From Photorhabdus caribbeanensis (GTDB taxonomy: Bacteria; Pseudomonadota; Gammaproteobacteria; Enterobacterales; Enterobacteriaceae), in the NCBI RefSeq assembly GCF_018448885.1, contig NZ_RCWB01000017.1, positions 41,773 through 105,772 on the forward strand: a stretch of 64,000 nt of DNA. The letters run 5' to 3'. Position numbers and translations under genes: made by a program. Of the stretch, positions 19,147 through 28,808 are shown piece after piece. The notes under the pieces were generated by a model. It saw only the letters and a program-made list of their open reading frames with translations. It was not told where the DNA came from and did not search any database. Each line of letters opens with the position of its first letter. The first letter of the stretch is position 1.

Positions 19147-20361
19147 ATGTTATTAGCTCAACTTCCAGCGGAAAAAACACTGAACGAAACAGATATTCCC
19201 TCGGCTACCTTGCAATTACTGACTGGTAAACAAGAAGGTGTTGCCCGCCCCGGAGGAATATTTACTAAAGAAGACCTGATTAATATCAAATTGTATGTTA
19301 AGAAAGGTTTATCACTCCCTTTCAATCTTGAGGAAGTAAAGAGCTACTTGGGTTATCAAAAGATCGATATCGCCGGATTAAAACCAGAAGATATTCACTC
19401 CTTGTTTGAAGAAATCCGCACTCACTCGTTTAGCTGGAGCGATGTGGAAAACGATATTCTGCAACAGAGCATGGACCTAGAAGTTGTTGGCAAACAAATC
19501 ACCGAAACGGGTGAGAATATCATTAGTATCATTAATGAAATGCCAATTATCACACGCATAAAGAGGAGATTAGGAGGGATATCGAATAGACAACTCGCCG
19601 AGATCACCTATACCCATGAAGATAGAGAAGTCTCATCTGTTCTGGGGGAAATCCTTGACACTATGAAAAATGATATTACGAAACAGCGGGAGAAAACTGA
19701 AAAGGTCAAAACCGAAGTATCTGATTTCAAGCTAAAACTCATTGGTGGCAGATTGTCAAACGGCAGTATCGCTCTGGGTTTACAACCACAAGTTGAAAAT
19801 AAGCGCAAGCTGATGAGAGACAATAAGATGTCGGTCAGCATCGGAGATCTGGACGATAAAATCACTGAGAAAAAAGAAGAAATTACTCAACTCAAGAAAG
19901 ACTACGATAGATTCGTAGGCTTGGCTTTCTCCGGTATCGCAGGAGGGTTGATCGGCCTCGCTATTACTGGCGGCATCTTTGGTTCCAGAGCTGAGGAAGT
20001 GCGAAAACGAAAAAATATGCTGATCGAAGAAGTACGCAGCCTGGAAGAGAGTATCAAAGGTAAACGCGCACTACAAAAATCTATTACTAATTTATCTCTT
20101 GATTTTAGCGACATTGATACCCGTTTGTTGGATGCAGAAGTGGCTCTGAACCATTTGGATTACATGTGGCAATCCATGCTGACCCAAATCAGCGCTTCTA
20201 AAGACAAATTCACCCAAATTAATGATGCACTGAATCTGACCTCTTTTATCACTAAATTCCAGCAAGTCATAAACCCTTGGAAAGAGGTGGAAGGTTCCGC
20301 TAGACAATTAGTCAAAGTTTTCGATGAAGCATTGAAAGAATACAAACATCGCTATAACTAA
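19147..20361 (+). CDS. paxA: PaxA/XaxA/YaxA-type subunit of a binary alpha-pore-forming toxin
   Basis: I recognise this as the A subunit of the XaxAB/YaxAB/PaxAB family of ClyA-like binary cytolysins. The chain is almost entirely helical, with long heptad-rich segments (about residues 140-250 and 285-390). One hydrophobic hairpin-like stretch at about residues 257-280 (VGLAFSGIAGGLIGLAITGG) is the likely membrane-binding element, flanked by charged coiled coils. There is no signal peptide. In this family the A subunit binds membranes and recruits B. The start is probably ATG 19147, preceded by GGAGA, though ATG 19135 and an upstream TTG at 19087 are in frame. paxB follows 45 bp downstream. 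Confidence 0.85.
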   Translation: MLLAQLPAEKTLNETDIPSATLQLLTGKQEGVARPGGIFTKEDLINIKLYVKKGLSLPFNLEEVKSYLGYQKIDIAGLKPEDIHSLFEEIRTHSFSWSDVENDILQQSMDLEVVGKQITETGENIISIINEMPIITRIKRRLGGISNRQLAEITYTHEDREVSSVLGEILDTMKNDITKQREKTEKVKTEVSDFKLKLIGGRLSNGSIALGLQPQVENKRKLMRDNKMSVSIGDLDDKITEKKEEITQLKKDYDRFVGLAFSGIAGGLIGLAITGGIFGSRAEEVRKRKNMLIEEVRSLEESIKGKRALQKSITNLSLDFSDIDTRLLDAEVALNHLDYMWQSMLTQISASKDKFTQINDALNLTSFITKFQQVINPWKEVEGSARQLVKVFDEALKEYKHRYN

Positions 20362-20406
20362 TCGTTCCCCGTATTACATAGGACTATAGAAAAAAGGAGT
20401 ATTAAA

Positions 20407-21468
20407 ATGACTGAAGTCATTACTTTCCCTCAGAAAACTATTACTTATCCAGAAATTAGCGTAAAAACTTTGAGTCAAGCGGTGAAAAACATCTGGCGTT
20501 TAACACACCAGCAAAAATCAGGCATTGAAATCATCCAGGAAAAAACTCTGCGCATAAGCTTATACAGTCGAGATATCGACGAAGCCGCTCGCGCCTCTGT
20601 ACCTCATCTACAAACTGTTCTGAGGCAACTTCCGCCTCAAGACTATTTCCAGACCATCATCGAAATTGATGCTGCTCTGGAAAATTCCGAATTGGATGAC
20701 GAGACACGCAAAACCCTGTTGGAAGCACGTTCAGAACAAGTACGCAATTTGAATAAAGATGTTAAAAACGTCATTTCCAGCTTCCACGAAGAAGCTAATA
20801 TAATGACCAGCAAAATTGCTGATGTTCAGAATGTTGTTATTTTAGAACGTCTGGAAGAGCGCCTGAAAGAAGAACAGGAAAAAAAAGAAGAGCTGCAAGC
20901 CGATATTACGCAGAAAGAGCAGGATAAGGCCAAATTAATCCCAGATCGCGACAAGCTCATCGAAAGCCAAAATATTATCCGTCAATATAATCTGGCCGAT
21001 ATGTTTAAGGACTATATTCCCGATGTCAGTGAACTGGACAAACTGAATCTGTCTAGCCCTAAAAAAGAATTGATCAAACAAGCGATCAAACAAGGAATTG
21101 AGATCACTAAAAAGATTCTGACCAATATCTCCACCGGGCTAAAGTATGTTGAGCTAGCTGATGCCAGAATCAAATTGGATAAACAGATCGCTCAATTAAC
21201 CGAAGATTGCGACGATTTAAAAACTCAGTTAAAAGGCGTAGAACAACGGATTGCCGGTATCGCTGATGTGCATCAAATCGACAAAGAACGCACTACCCTA
21301 TTACTCCAGGCAACTAAACTGGAACAAGTATGGAGCATCTTTGCCAGCCAATTACAGGAGACCATAGACGATCAAACCCGTCAGCAAAGCCTGACTAAAC
21401 TCATACACGATCAGCTAGGCTACCTTGACAATCTGGAATCACAATACAACGGGATTCTGCTGAAATAG
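20407..21468 (+). CDS. paxB: PaxB/XaxB/YaxB-type subunit of a binary alpha-pore-forming toxin
   Basis: The 353-residue partner of PaxA is predominantly helical, with long coiled-coil segments (about residues 125-180, VVILERLEERLKEEQEKKEE, and about 245-290). A less charged central region at about residues 195-240 includes DMFKDYIPDVSEL. In the YaxAB/XaxAB family the B subunit supplies the lytic transmembrane helices after being recruited by A, and the heterodimers assemble into large pores. No signal peptide is present, as in relatives. The start ATG 20407 follows an excellent AAGGAG ribosome binding site. A strong terminator follows at 21503, so paxAB is a two-gene unit. Confidence 0.85.
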   Translation: MTEVITFPQKTITYPEISVKTLSQAVKNIWRLTHQQKSGIEIIQEKTLRISLYSRDIDEAARASVPHLQTVLRQLPPQDYFQTIIEIDAALENSELDDETRKTLLEARSEQVRNLNKDVKNVISSFHEEANIMTSKIADVQNVVILERLEERLKEEQEKKEELQADITQKEQDKAKLIPDRDKLIESQNIIRQYNLADMFKDYIPDVSELDKLNLSSPKKELIKQAIKQGIEITKKILTNISTGLKYVELADARIKLDKQIAQLTEDCDDLKTQLKGVEQRIAGIADVHQIDKERTTLLLQATKLEQVWSIFASQLQETIDDQTRQQSLTKLIHDQLGYLDNLESQYNGILLK

Positions 21469-21502
21469 ATATAGCTTGTCCTCTGAATCAACAGCTTGCA
21501 AT

Positions 21503-21535
21503 AACCCGGTAAGGATAATCTTACCGGGTTTTTAT
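21503..21535 (+). terminator. Rho-independent terminator of paxAB
   Basis: A perfect 11-bp stem (AACCCGGTAAG / CTTACCGGGTT) with a 6-base loop is directly followed by a T-run, 34 bases after the paxB stop. It may also work from the other side as the end of the convergent nuo operon, since nuoN stops at 21568. Confidence 0.9.
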
Positions 21536-21567
21536 ATTCCAAATAATCCGTACAACTGACTGGCTAT

Positions 21568-23025
21568 TTAGAGAATAATTTTCGCTTGCTGTATCACATC
21601 AATCAGCGGTTGAGGCCAGATACCTAGCGCTAATACCAATAATGCGGAAACCAGAACAACGATCCCGCCGGCAGTCGATGCCCAGTTCCTTGGTGTGTCA
21701 CGGTTAAGAGCCTTCGGCGCAGGCAGGTACAGACTAACCATCACTCGCAGGTAGTAATACAAACCGATAGCGCTACCCACAACCACAGCTCCCGTCAGCC
21801 ACCACAGTTCCGCTTTTACACCCAACACAATGACGTAGAACTTACCAATAAAGCCAAACGTCATTGGGATCCCCGCCAGTGACAACATCATCACGGTCAT
21901 CACCGCAGACAGAATCGGTTTATGCCAAAACAGGCCACGGTATGAGTAGAGGGAATCTGCATCCGGTCCTTTATATGGGCTGGACATGAGGCTAACAACG
22001 CCAAATGCGCCGATACTGCTAAACAGATAACCTGCCAGATAGATACCGACTGTTTCTTCTGAAAGCTGGTGATTCTGTACCGCCACCAGCGCCACCAGCA
22101 AATAACCCAGGTGAGCAATAGAAGAGTAACCAAGCAGACGTTTGATATTTGTCTGAGTCAGCGCCATCAAGTTACCGAACAGCATAGAGGCAATCGCAAT
22201 AACGGTTAATACCGTGCGCAATGCTTCGCTATCCGCCATTGGCGCTTCAACAAACAAACGCACCACTACTGCGAAAATCGCTATCTTGCTAGCTGTCGCC
22301 AGAAAGGTAGAGACCGGAGCAGGCGCGCCCTGATAAACGTCCGGGGTCCAGAGATGGAAAGGCACCAGTGATAATTTGAAGCCAAGGCCAACAACCAGCA
22401 TACCCAAGCCTGACAGTATCAAAGGTTGATAGATATAGCTGTCAGACAAGCGATGCCCCAGTGCAGCAAAAGAGAGATCGCCTGATTCCGCATATAACAA
22501 CGCTATACCAAACAGCATGAAAGAAGAGGCTGCCGCAGACAGCAGCATATACTTAATAGCCGCTTCCAGAGAGCGTTTCTGGCGATATGCATAACCAATC
22601 AAACCAAACAACGGCAAAGTTAATAACTCAATACCGATAAACAATGATGCCAGGTGGTTTGCACAAGCCAGAAGAATCCCGCCCACTGTCGCAATTAGCA
22701 CCAGCAAATAGAACTCTTCTTTGTTATCTGGATAATTTTCTAACCAAGAATAGGCGAAAGTCGTCGTTGCCAGGCTCGCAACCAGCACGAGACCGATATA
22801 GAGCATAGCATAGCGATCCACATGAACCAGTGGAGTGACATCCATCGCTTCTTGCTGTCCGACAAAATAGAGAGACAGCAGAGCCAGATTCAAACCTACC
22901 ACGGTCAGAGTGGTGTTAATAAAGTGATCGCGTCGCCACGCAATGGACAGCATCACAACCACTACCGTCAATCCGACGATCAACAGCGGTAACAGCGCGA
23001 TCAGTTGTTGAGGAGTTATTGTCAT
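21568..23025 (-). CDS. nuoN: NADH-quinone oxidoreductase subunit N
   Basis: NuoN is one of the three antiporter-like proton-pumping membrane subunits of respiratory complex I. It is a 485-residue, about 14-helix protein with the family motifs [36 protein letters not shown] (conserved Lys, His and acidic residues of the proton channel) and [17 protein letters not shown]. It is the last gene of the operon, 6 bp after nuoM, and converges on paxAB. Length is the same as E. coli NuoN. Confidence 0.97.
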   Translation of the reverse strand: MTITPQQLIALLPLLIVGLTVVVVMLSIAWRRDHFINTTLTVVGLNLALLSLYFVGQQEAMDVTPLVHVDRYAMLYIGLVLVASLATTTFAYSWLENYPDNKEEFYLLVLIATVGGILLACANHLASLFIGIELLTLPLFGLIGYAYRQKRSLEAAIKYMLLSAAASSFMLFGIALLYAESGDLSFAALGHRLSDSYIYQPLILSGLGMLVVGLGFKLSLVPFHLWTPDVYQGAPAPVSTFLATASKIAIFAVVVRLFVEAPMADSEALRTVLTVIAIASMLFGNLMALTQTNIKRLLGYSSIAHLGYLLVALVAVQNHQLSEETVGIYLAGYLFSSIGAFGVVSLMSSPYKGPDADSLYSYRGLFWHKPILSAVMTVMMLSLAGIPMTFGFIGKFYVIVLGVKAELWWLTGAVVVGSAIGLYYYLRVMVSLYLPAPKALNRDTPRNWASTAGGIVVLVSALLVLALGIWPQPLIDVIQQAKIIL

Positions 23026-23031
23026 GGCGAA

Positions 23032-24552
23032 TTACGGCCTTGTAGTTGAAATTGAAGCTGAATACCAGGTCTGGATGTTATCCATCGCTGCCGCTGAAGT
23101 ATCAAGGATAGGTTGTGGGTAGAAACCCATCACCACCAGTAATATCAACAGCACCATTACAATGGATACTTCTCGCATATCCATCCGTCTTAGTGGTTCA
23201 TCTGATTTTGCCTCACCGTAGTAAGCACGCTGCATCATATACAGGGCATAAACAGAGGCGAAGACCAGACCAAATACAGAAATCGTTATAATTAACGGAA
23301 ATTCACTAAAACTACCAAACAGGATCATAAATTCACCGACGAAGTTACCGGTCCCCGGCATCCCCAGTGTCGCAACAGCAAAGGAGAGCGATAACGCAGG
23401 CAAGAACTGCACACGTTTCCATAAGCCGCCCATGAGATTCATATCACGGGTATGTAAGCGCTCATAAAGCTGTCCACAGAGAATAAACAGACCTGCGGCT
23501 GACAGACCATGAGCAATCATCTGAATAATTGCCCCTTGGTAAGCAAGCTGACTGCCAGAATAGATCGCGATTAACACAAACCCCATATGGGAGATACTGG
23601 TGTAAGCAATCAAGCGTTTGATATCTGTCTGGCTGAATGCCATCCATGCGCCATAGAAGATCCCGAGCACACCGAACCACATCGCAATCGGCGTGAACTC
23701 ATGAGAAGCTTCCGGGAACAGTGGCAAAGCGAAACGCAACAGACCATACCCGGCGGTTTTCAGCAAGATACCCGCCAGATCAACCGAACCCGCTGTTGGC
23801 GCCTGACTGTGCGCATCAGGCAACCACCCATGTAAAGGCACAACCGGCATTTTTACAGCAAATGCAATGAAGAAACCGAGCATCAGCAAGTATTGGACGG
23901 TATGTGACATTGGTGTATTCAGCAGTTTTTGATAGCTGAATGTCCACTCGCCTGTCCCGTTATAGTGAACCAATACCAGCGCCATAATCGCAATTAACAT
24001 CACCAAGCCACTCGCCTGGGTGTAAATGAAAAACTTGGTAGCCGCAGTGATACGAGTCTTACCGCCTGAGCCTCTGTGCCCCCAAAGTGCAATCAGGAAG
24101 TACATCGGTACCAACATCATTTCCCAGAAGAAGAAAAACAGGAACATGTCGATAGCGAGGAACACCCCCATCACACCACCCAAGATCCACAGCAGGTTCA
24201 AGTGGAAAAAGCCCTGATATGGCTGATTTTCCGTCCATGAACAGAGAATAGCCATCAGCCCCAGTAGTGCGGTCAACACCACCATCAGCAGTGATAAGCC
24301 ATCCAAAGCAAGGTGAATACTGATACCAAAACGTGGGATCCACGGCATAAGAAATTCCTCTTGCCATTGTGGGATCCCTTGTGGATTAGCCAAGGTGTAG
24401 TCCCCCTGCAACCACAGTTGCAGAGAGAGCACCAGAGTCAACCCCATCGAGATTAACGCGATCCAACGCGGTACACGGGTACCGAAGCGTTCAGCCTGCC
24501 AACTCAACAGGCCACCGATGAAGGGCATAAGAATTAGCCAAGGTAATAGCAT
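23032..24552 (-). CDS. nuoM: NADH-quinone oxidoreductase subunit M
   Basis: NuoM is an antiporter-like proton-translocating subunit of complex I in the inner membrane, 506 residues. Motifs include FFFWEMMLVPMYFLIALWG with the key Glu, FAVKMPVVPLHGWLPDAHSQAP with the channel Lys, and RLIAYTSISHMGFVL. It lies between nuoL (20 bp upstream) and nuoN (6 bp downstream) in the conserved order. Nothing unusual was seen. Confidence 0.97.
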   Translation of the reverse strand: MLLPWLILMPFIGGLLSWQAERFGTRVPRWIALISMGLTLVLSLQLWLQGDYTLANPQGIPQWQEEFLMPWIPRFGISIHLALDGLSLLMVVLTALLGLMAILCSWTENQPYQGFFHLNLLWILGGVMGVFLAIDMFLFFFFWEMMLVPMYFLIALWGHRGSGGKTRITAATKFFIYTQASGLVMLIAIMALVLVHYNGTGEWTFSYQKLLNTPMSHTVQYLLMLGFFIAFAVKMPVVPLHGWLPDAHSQAPTAGSVDLAGILLKTAGYGLLRFALPLFPEASHEFTPIAMWFGVLGIFYGAWMAFSQTDIKRLIAYTSISHMGFVLIAIYSGSQLAYQGAIIQMIAHGLSAAGLFILCGQLYERLHTRDMNLMGGLWKRVQFLPALSLSFAVATLGMPGTGNFVGEFMILFGSFSEFPLIITISVFGLVFASVYALYMMQRAYYGEAKSDEPLRRMDMREVSIVMVLLILLVVMGFYPQPILDTSAAAMDNIQTWYSASISTTRP

Positions 24553-24572
24553 GGCGCAATGTATCCCTTAAA

Positions 24573-26420
24573 TTAAACCAGTAGCAGCAGAGCTAAAACC
24601 AGCACTGCACCCAACCCCATAGAGGCAACGTACCAACGGACCTGTCCATTTTCACTCAGGCTAAGACCTTTGTTACTCCAGCGTGATAAGACCGCAGGAA
24701 TATTCATCAGTGAATTTAGCGGATCGTTTCGCAATACATGCGTAATGTTCTTGAACGGCTTAACAAATACCCAGTCATAGAGAACATCAAAACCCCAAGC
24801 ATTAAACCACCATACGGAGAAGAAACGCCCCGGAGCACTTCGTGCCACACCATTCACTAACTGACGTTTACCCAGATACAGTGCCATTGCCAACAAAATA
24901 CCCGCTACAGCGACCACGCCAGAAACCACTTCCAGGGTCATTTTGCCTGTGTGATCCGTTGCATGGCTTCCCGGCAGCACACCCGCCAATGGCGGCACAA
25001 TCAGTGCGCCCACAAAGGTGGAAAGCACCAGCAATACCAGTAACGGAAAATGATGGGTAATACCTTTGACAGGATGGGCTTTTGTTTTCGCCTCACCGTG
25101 GAATACGATGAAAATCATGCGGAAGGTATACAAGGAAGTCATAAATGCCCCCGCCAGACCAGCCAGCATTAGGTTGATATGACCATGTGACATCGCTCCC
25201 CACAGAATTTCATCTTTACTGTAGAAACCCGCAGTGACGATTGGCAACGCGGATAACGCCGCGCCGCCCACCAAAAAGCAGACATAAACCAATGGAATGG
25301 ATTTACGCAATCCACCCATTTTGAAAATATTCTGCTCGTGGTGGCAGGCCAGAATGACGGAACCCGATGCCAGGAACAACAGCGCCTTAAAGAAAGCGTG
25401 AGTCATCAGGTGGAAAATTGCTGCATCCCACGCCTGAACCCCCAATGCTAAGAACATGTAGCCAATCTGGCTCATGGTTGAGTAAGCCAATACACGCTTA
25501 ATATCGGTTTGCACTAACGCGGCAAAACCAGCCAACACCAGCGTGATAGCGCCGATAGTGCCAACCAGTTGCAGGATTTCCGGCGCCATCAGGAATAGGC
25601 CGTGACTGCGTGCAACCAAGTAAACCCCGGCAGTCACCATCGTTGCAGCATGAATCAGCGCGGAAACCGGCGTCGGACCGGCCATCGCATCGGCCAACCA
25701 AGTTTGCAACGGCAATTGAGCTGATTTACCTACCGCTCCCCCCAACAACATCAGGGTTGCCCAAGTAATCACCGAAGAACCCGCTTCCAGATGCTGCGGC
25801 GCCAAAATCGCCAACTCGCGGAAGTTCAACGTCCCCAGATTGTCATACAGAATGAACATGCCGATAGCCAGGAAGACGTCACCCACACGGGTAACAACAA
25901 AGGCTTTCATTGCCGCAGCGCCATTCGCCGGGTTGGTATAATAGAAGCCAATTAGCAGATAACTGCACAGCCCTACCCCTTCCCAACCGAGATACATCAG
26001 CATCATGTTATCTGCCAGAACCAATATCACCATGCTGGCAATAAACAGGTTGGTATAAGCGAAGAAACGGGAATAACCCTCTTCCCCACGCATATACCAC
26101 GAGGCATACATATGGATCAGGAAACCAACGCCAGTCACCACACTCAACATGGTAAGCGATAAACCATCAAGCACCAGAGTGAATGGGATACTGAAATTGC
26201 CAACCTCCATCCAGTTCCATAAGTTCTGACTGTAAACCAGATCACCCGCACCATTCTGACTGTTAAAATCGATAGCAACCCATAAGGTCGCCAACGCAGC
26301 CAAACCAACAGAACTAATCCCGATGGTAGCTGATGTATTTTCAGACCAGCGGCCACGGGAAAATGCCAACAGCAAAAATCCCAGCAGTGGCAGCAGAATT
26401 GTTAAATAGAGTAAGTTCAT
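24573..26420 (-). CDS. nuoL: NADH-quinone oxidoreductase subunit L
   Basis: NuoL is the largest membrane subunit (615 residues) and the distal antiporter-like pump of complex I. It shows [41 protein letters not shown] and [19 protein letters not shown], plus a C-terminal extension that in known structures forms the long lateral helix along the membrane arm. Its start overlaps the nuoK stop by 4 bp (ATGA arrangement), implying coupled translation. Confidence 0.97.
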   Translation of the reverse strand: MNLLYLTILLPLLGFLLLAFSRGRWSENTSATIGISSVGLAALATLWVAIDFNSQNGAGDLVYSQNLWNWMEVGNFSIPFTLVLDGLSLTMLSVVTGVGFLIHMYASWYMRGEEGYSRFFAYTNLFIASMVILVLADNMMLMYLGWEGVGLCSYLLIGFYYTNPANGAAAMKAFVVTRVGDVFLAIGMFILYDNLGTLNFRELAILAPQHLEAGSSVITWATLMLLGGAVGKSAQLPLQTWLADAMAGPTPVSALIHAATMVTAGVYLVARSHGLFLMAPEILQLVGTIGAITLVLAGFAALVQTDIKRVLAYSTMSQIGYMFLALGVQAWDAAIFHLMTHAFFKALLFLASGSVILACHHEQNIFKMGGLRKSIPLVYVCFLVGGAALSALPIVTAGFYSKDEILWGAMSHGHINLMLAGLAGAFMTSLYTFRMIFIVFHGEAKTKAHPVKGITHHFPLLVLLVLSTFVGALIVPPLAGVLPGSHATDHTGKMTLEVVSGVVAVAGILLAMALYLGKRQLVNGVARSAPGRFFSVWWFNAWGFDVLYDWVFVKPFKNITHVLRNDPLNSLMNIPAVLSRWSNKGLSLSENGQVRWYVASMGLGAVLVLALLLLV

Positions 26421-26719
26421 CCGCGCATCTCACTGACTGTATCAATATTCAGATTCTGGCGACGACGATAGAGCTGCAATAACAGCGCCAAGCCAATACT
26501 CGCCTCTGCCGCCGCCAAGCTGATAGCCAAAATAAACATCACCTGACCATCCGGCTGGCCCCAATAGCTGCCTACCACAACAAAAGCCAAAGCCGCAGCA
26601 TTAATCATCACTTCAAGCCCAATTAACATAAACAACAGATTACGGCGAATGATGAGCCCGGTCAGGCCCAACACAAATAGAATTGCCGCCAAAATCAGTC
26701 CATGTTGAAGAGGTATCAT
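26417..26719 (-). CDS. nuoK: NADH-quinone oxidoreductase subunit K
   Basis: NuoK is a 100-residue, three-helix membrane subunit (MrpC-like) of complex I. Conserved glutamates used in proton transfer are visible in [15 protein letters not shown] and [21 protein letters not shown]. It overlaps nuoJ upstream and nuoL downstream by 4 bp each. Same size as the E. coli protein. Confidence 0.97.
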   Translation of the reverse strand: MIPLQHGLILAAILFVLGLTGLIIRRNLLFMLIGLEVMINAAALAFVVVGSYWGQPDGQVMFILAISLAAAEASIGLALLLQLYRRRQNLNIDTVSEMRG

Positions 26720-27261
26720 GGTTGTTCCTCCGCATTTCGGTTGCTGAGCACTTCACCTTGTTTATGCTCACGGCCTATGTGATACGCCACCACCATACCG
26801 GCAAGTAATAGCAAAGAAGCCAGTTCAACGGCCAATACATACGGGCCAAACAAACTGATACCCACTTCTTTAGCACTGATAACTTCACCCGTGATATTGT
26901 CAGCAATATCGCCATGAGAAACATTGATAATGGTATACACCAGCACAACAAGTAGCACGGCTGACAGTATCCCCGGACCAATCCAAGTCCTCGGTTTCAA
27001 CCAAACACGCTCTTGTTCAACAACAGATTTGCCAAGGTTAAGCATCATCACCACGAAAACGAACAGCACCATAATGGCCCCGGCGTAGACGATGATCTCT
27101 AGCGCACCGGCAAAATAAGCGCCAAGCGAAAAAAACACCGCTGAAAGCGCCAGCAGAGAGACAATCAGATACAAAAGCGCGTGTATCGGATTGGTATGGG
27201 TAATCACCCTGATAGTTGCCAATATGGCAATCAGCCCGGCAGTATAAAACGTAAATTCCAT
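26716..27261 (-). CDS. nuoJ: NADH-quinone oxidoreductase subunit J
   Basis: NuoJ is a 181-residue membrane subunit with about five helices. It includes the conserved [23 protein letters not shown] helix, whose pi-bulge tyrosine region is linked to coupling in complex I. It is separated from nuoI by 12 bp and overlaps nuoK by 4 bp. Length is close to E. coli NuoJ (184). Confidence 0.96.
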   Translation of the reverse strand: MEFTFYTAGLIAILATIRVITHTNPIHALLYLIVSLLALSAVFFSLGAYFAGALEIIVYAGAIMVLFVFVVMMLNLGKSVVEQERVWLKPRTWIGPGILSAVLLVVLVYTIINVSHGDIADNITGEVISAKEVGISLFGPYVLAVELASLLLLAGMVVAYHIGREHKQGEVLSNRNAEEQP

Positions 27262-27273
27262 GAATATCGCTCC

Positions 27274-27816
27274 TTACGGCAACAGGCTTTTAACGTCGAT
27301 AGGTTTCGCTTCATTGTCGGCTTCACCTTTCGATTTGCCATCAATCGCCATACCTGTCTTACGGTAAAAGTTATAATCAGGATATTTACCCGGACCTGAA
27401 ATTGTCAGGTCCTCTTTTTCATACACCAGATCCTGGCGCTTAAATTCCCCCATTTCAAAATCCGGCGTTAATTGGATCGCAGTAGTCGGGCAAGCTTCTT
27501 CACATAAGCCACAGAAAATACAACGTGAGAAGTTAACGCGGAAAAATTCTGGATACCAACGACCATCTTTATGTTCAGCTTTTTGCAGTGAGATACATCC
27601 CACCGGGCAAACCGCCGCACACAGGTTACAAGCAACACAACGCTCTTCACCGTCCGGATCGCGCGTCAGCACAATACGGCCACGGTAACGGGGCGGCAGA
27701 TAAACCGGTTCCTCTGGATACATTTGGGTTTCGCGCTTATGAAAGGCGTGCAAGCCAATCATCCAAATACTGCGTACCTGGGTGGCAAAACCAACCACTA
27801 ACTCTTTCAATGTCAT
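27274..27816 (-). CDS. nuoI: NADH-quinone oxidoreductase subunit I (two 4Fe-4S clusters)
   Basis: NuoI is the 180-residue peripheral-arm subunit that carries clusters N6a and N6b. Both ferredoxin motifs are intact: C60-C63-C66 with C70 ([11 protein letters not shown]), and C99-C102-C105 with C109 ([11 protein letters not shown]). Each motif is followed by Pro. It passes electrons towards NuoB next to the membrane. It lies 14 bp after nuoH. Confidence 0.97.
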   Translation of the reverse strand: MTLKELVVGFATQVRSIWMIGLHAFHKRETQMYPEEPVYLPPRYRGRIVLTRDPDGEERCVACNLCAAVCPVGCISLQKAEHKDGRWYPEFFRVNFSRCIFCGLCEEACPTTAIQLTPDFEMGEFKRQDLVYEKEDLTISGPGKYPDYNFYRKTGMAIDGKSKGEADNEAKPIDVKSLLP

Positions 27817-27830
27817 GGTTCATTCCCCCC

Positions 27831-28808
27831 TTATTGAGCGTTGTACAAAATCACTGCCGCAGTCGCCAGCAGGTTAAGTAAGGTCAGCGGCAGACAGACT
27901 TTCCAGCCAAACGCCATCACCTGGTCATAACGCGGACGTGGTAAAGAGGCGCGTATCAGGATGAACATCACCATGAAGAATGCCGTTTTCAACGCAAACC
28001 AGACAAACGGCGGCAAGAACGGACCATGCCAGCCACCAAAGAACATTGTCACAATCAGGGCAGAAACCGTAACAATACCGATATATTCACCAACGAAGAA
28101 CAGACCGAATTTCATACCGGAATATTCAATATGATAGCCGTCAGCCAGCTCCTGTTCTGCTTCCGGCTGGTCAAATGGATGACGGTGACACACCGCCACA
28201 CCCGCGATAGCAAAAGTCAAGAAGCCAAAGAACTGAGGAATGACATTCCACATATGCTCCTGTGCATTGACGATATCCACCATATTGAAAGAATCTGCCT
28301 GAGCAACAACGCCCATAAAAGAGAGGCCAATAAACACTTCGTAACTCAGTGTCTGCGCAGAAGCACGCATTGCACCCAGTAACGAGTATTTGTTGTTACT
28401 TGACCATCCAGCAAACAGCACCGCATAGACAGCCAGACCCGCCATCATCATAAAGAACAAAATACCGATGTTCAGATCAGCAGCCATCCAAGTCGGCGTA
28501 ATCGGCACAATGGCAAATGCCAGCAACAGAGACACGAAGCCAATCACCGGCGCCAAGGTAAAGATCATTCTGTCGGCAAACCGTGGCACCCAGTCCTCTT
28601 TGAAGAACATTTTGATCATGTCAGCGACGATCTGTAACGACCCACCCCAACCTACACGGTTTGGTCCATAACGGTTTTGAAACAGCCCTAGCAAACGACG
28701 TTCGCCAAAGCTCATCAATGCCCCACAGATAACCACCACTACCAGGATCACCACAGCCTTGAGAACAGCGATCAGCACATCAATAATTTCGGGGGTTAAC
28801 CAACTCAT
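27831..28808 (-). CDS. nuoH: NADH-quinone oxidoreductase subunit H
   Basis: NuoH is the 325-residue membrane subunit that forms much of the quinone-binding chamber at the junction with the peripheral arm. Motifs include [22 protein letters not shown], the acidic loop [21 protein letters not shown] and [18 protein letters not shown]. Its start codon overlaps the nuoG stop at 28808. Length equals E. coli NuoH. Confidence 0.97.
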   Translation of the reverse strand: MSWLTPEIIDVLIAVLKAVVILVVVVICGALMSFGERRLLGLFQNRYGPNRVGWGGSLQIVADMIKMFFKEDWVPRFADRMIFTLAPVIGFVSLLLAFAIVPITPTWMAADLNIGILFFMMMAGLAVYAVLFAGWSSNNKYSLLGAMRASAQTLSYEVFIGLSFMGVVAQADSFNMVDIVNAQEHMWNVIPQFFGFLTFAIAGVAVCHRHPFDQPEAEQELADGYHIEYSGMKFGLFFVGEYIGIVTVSALIVTMFFGGWHGPFLPPFVWFALKTAFFMVMFILIRASLPRPRYDQVMAFGWKVCLPLTLLNLLATAAVILYNAQ

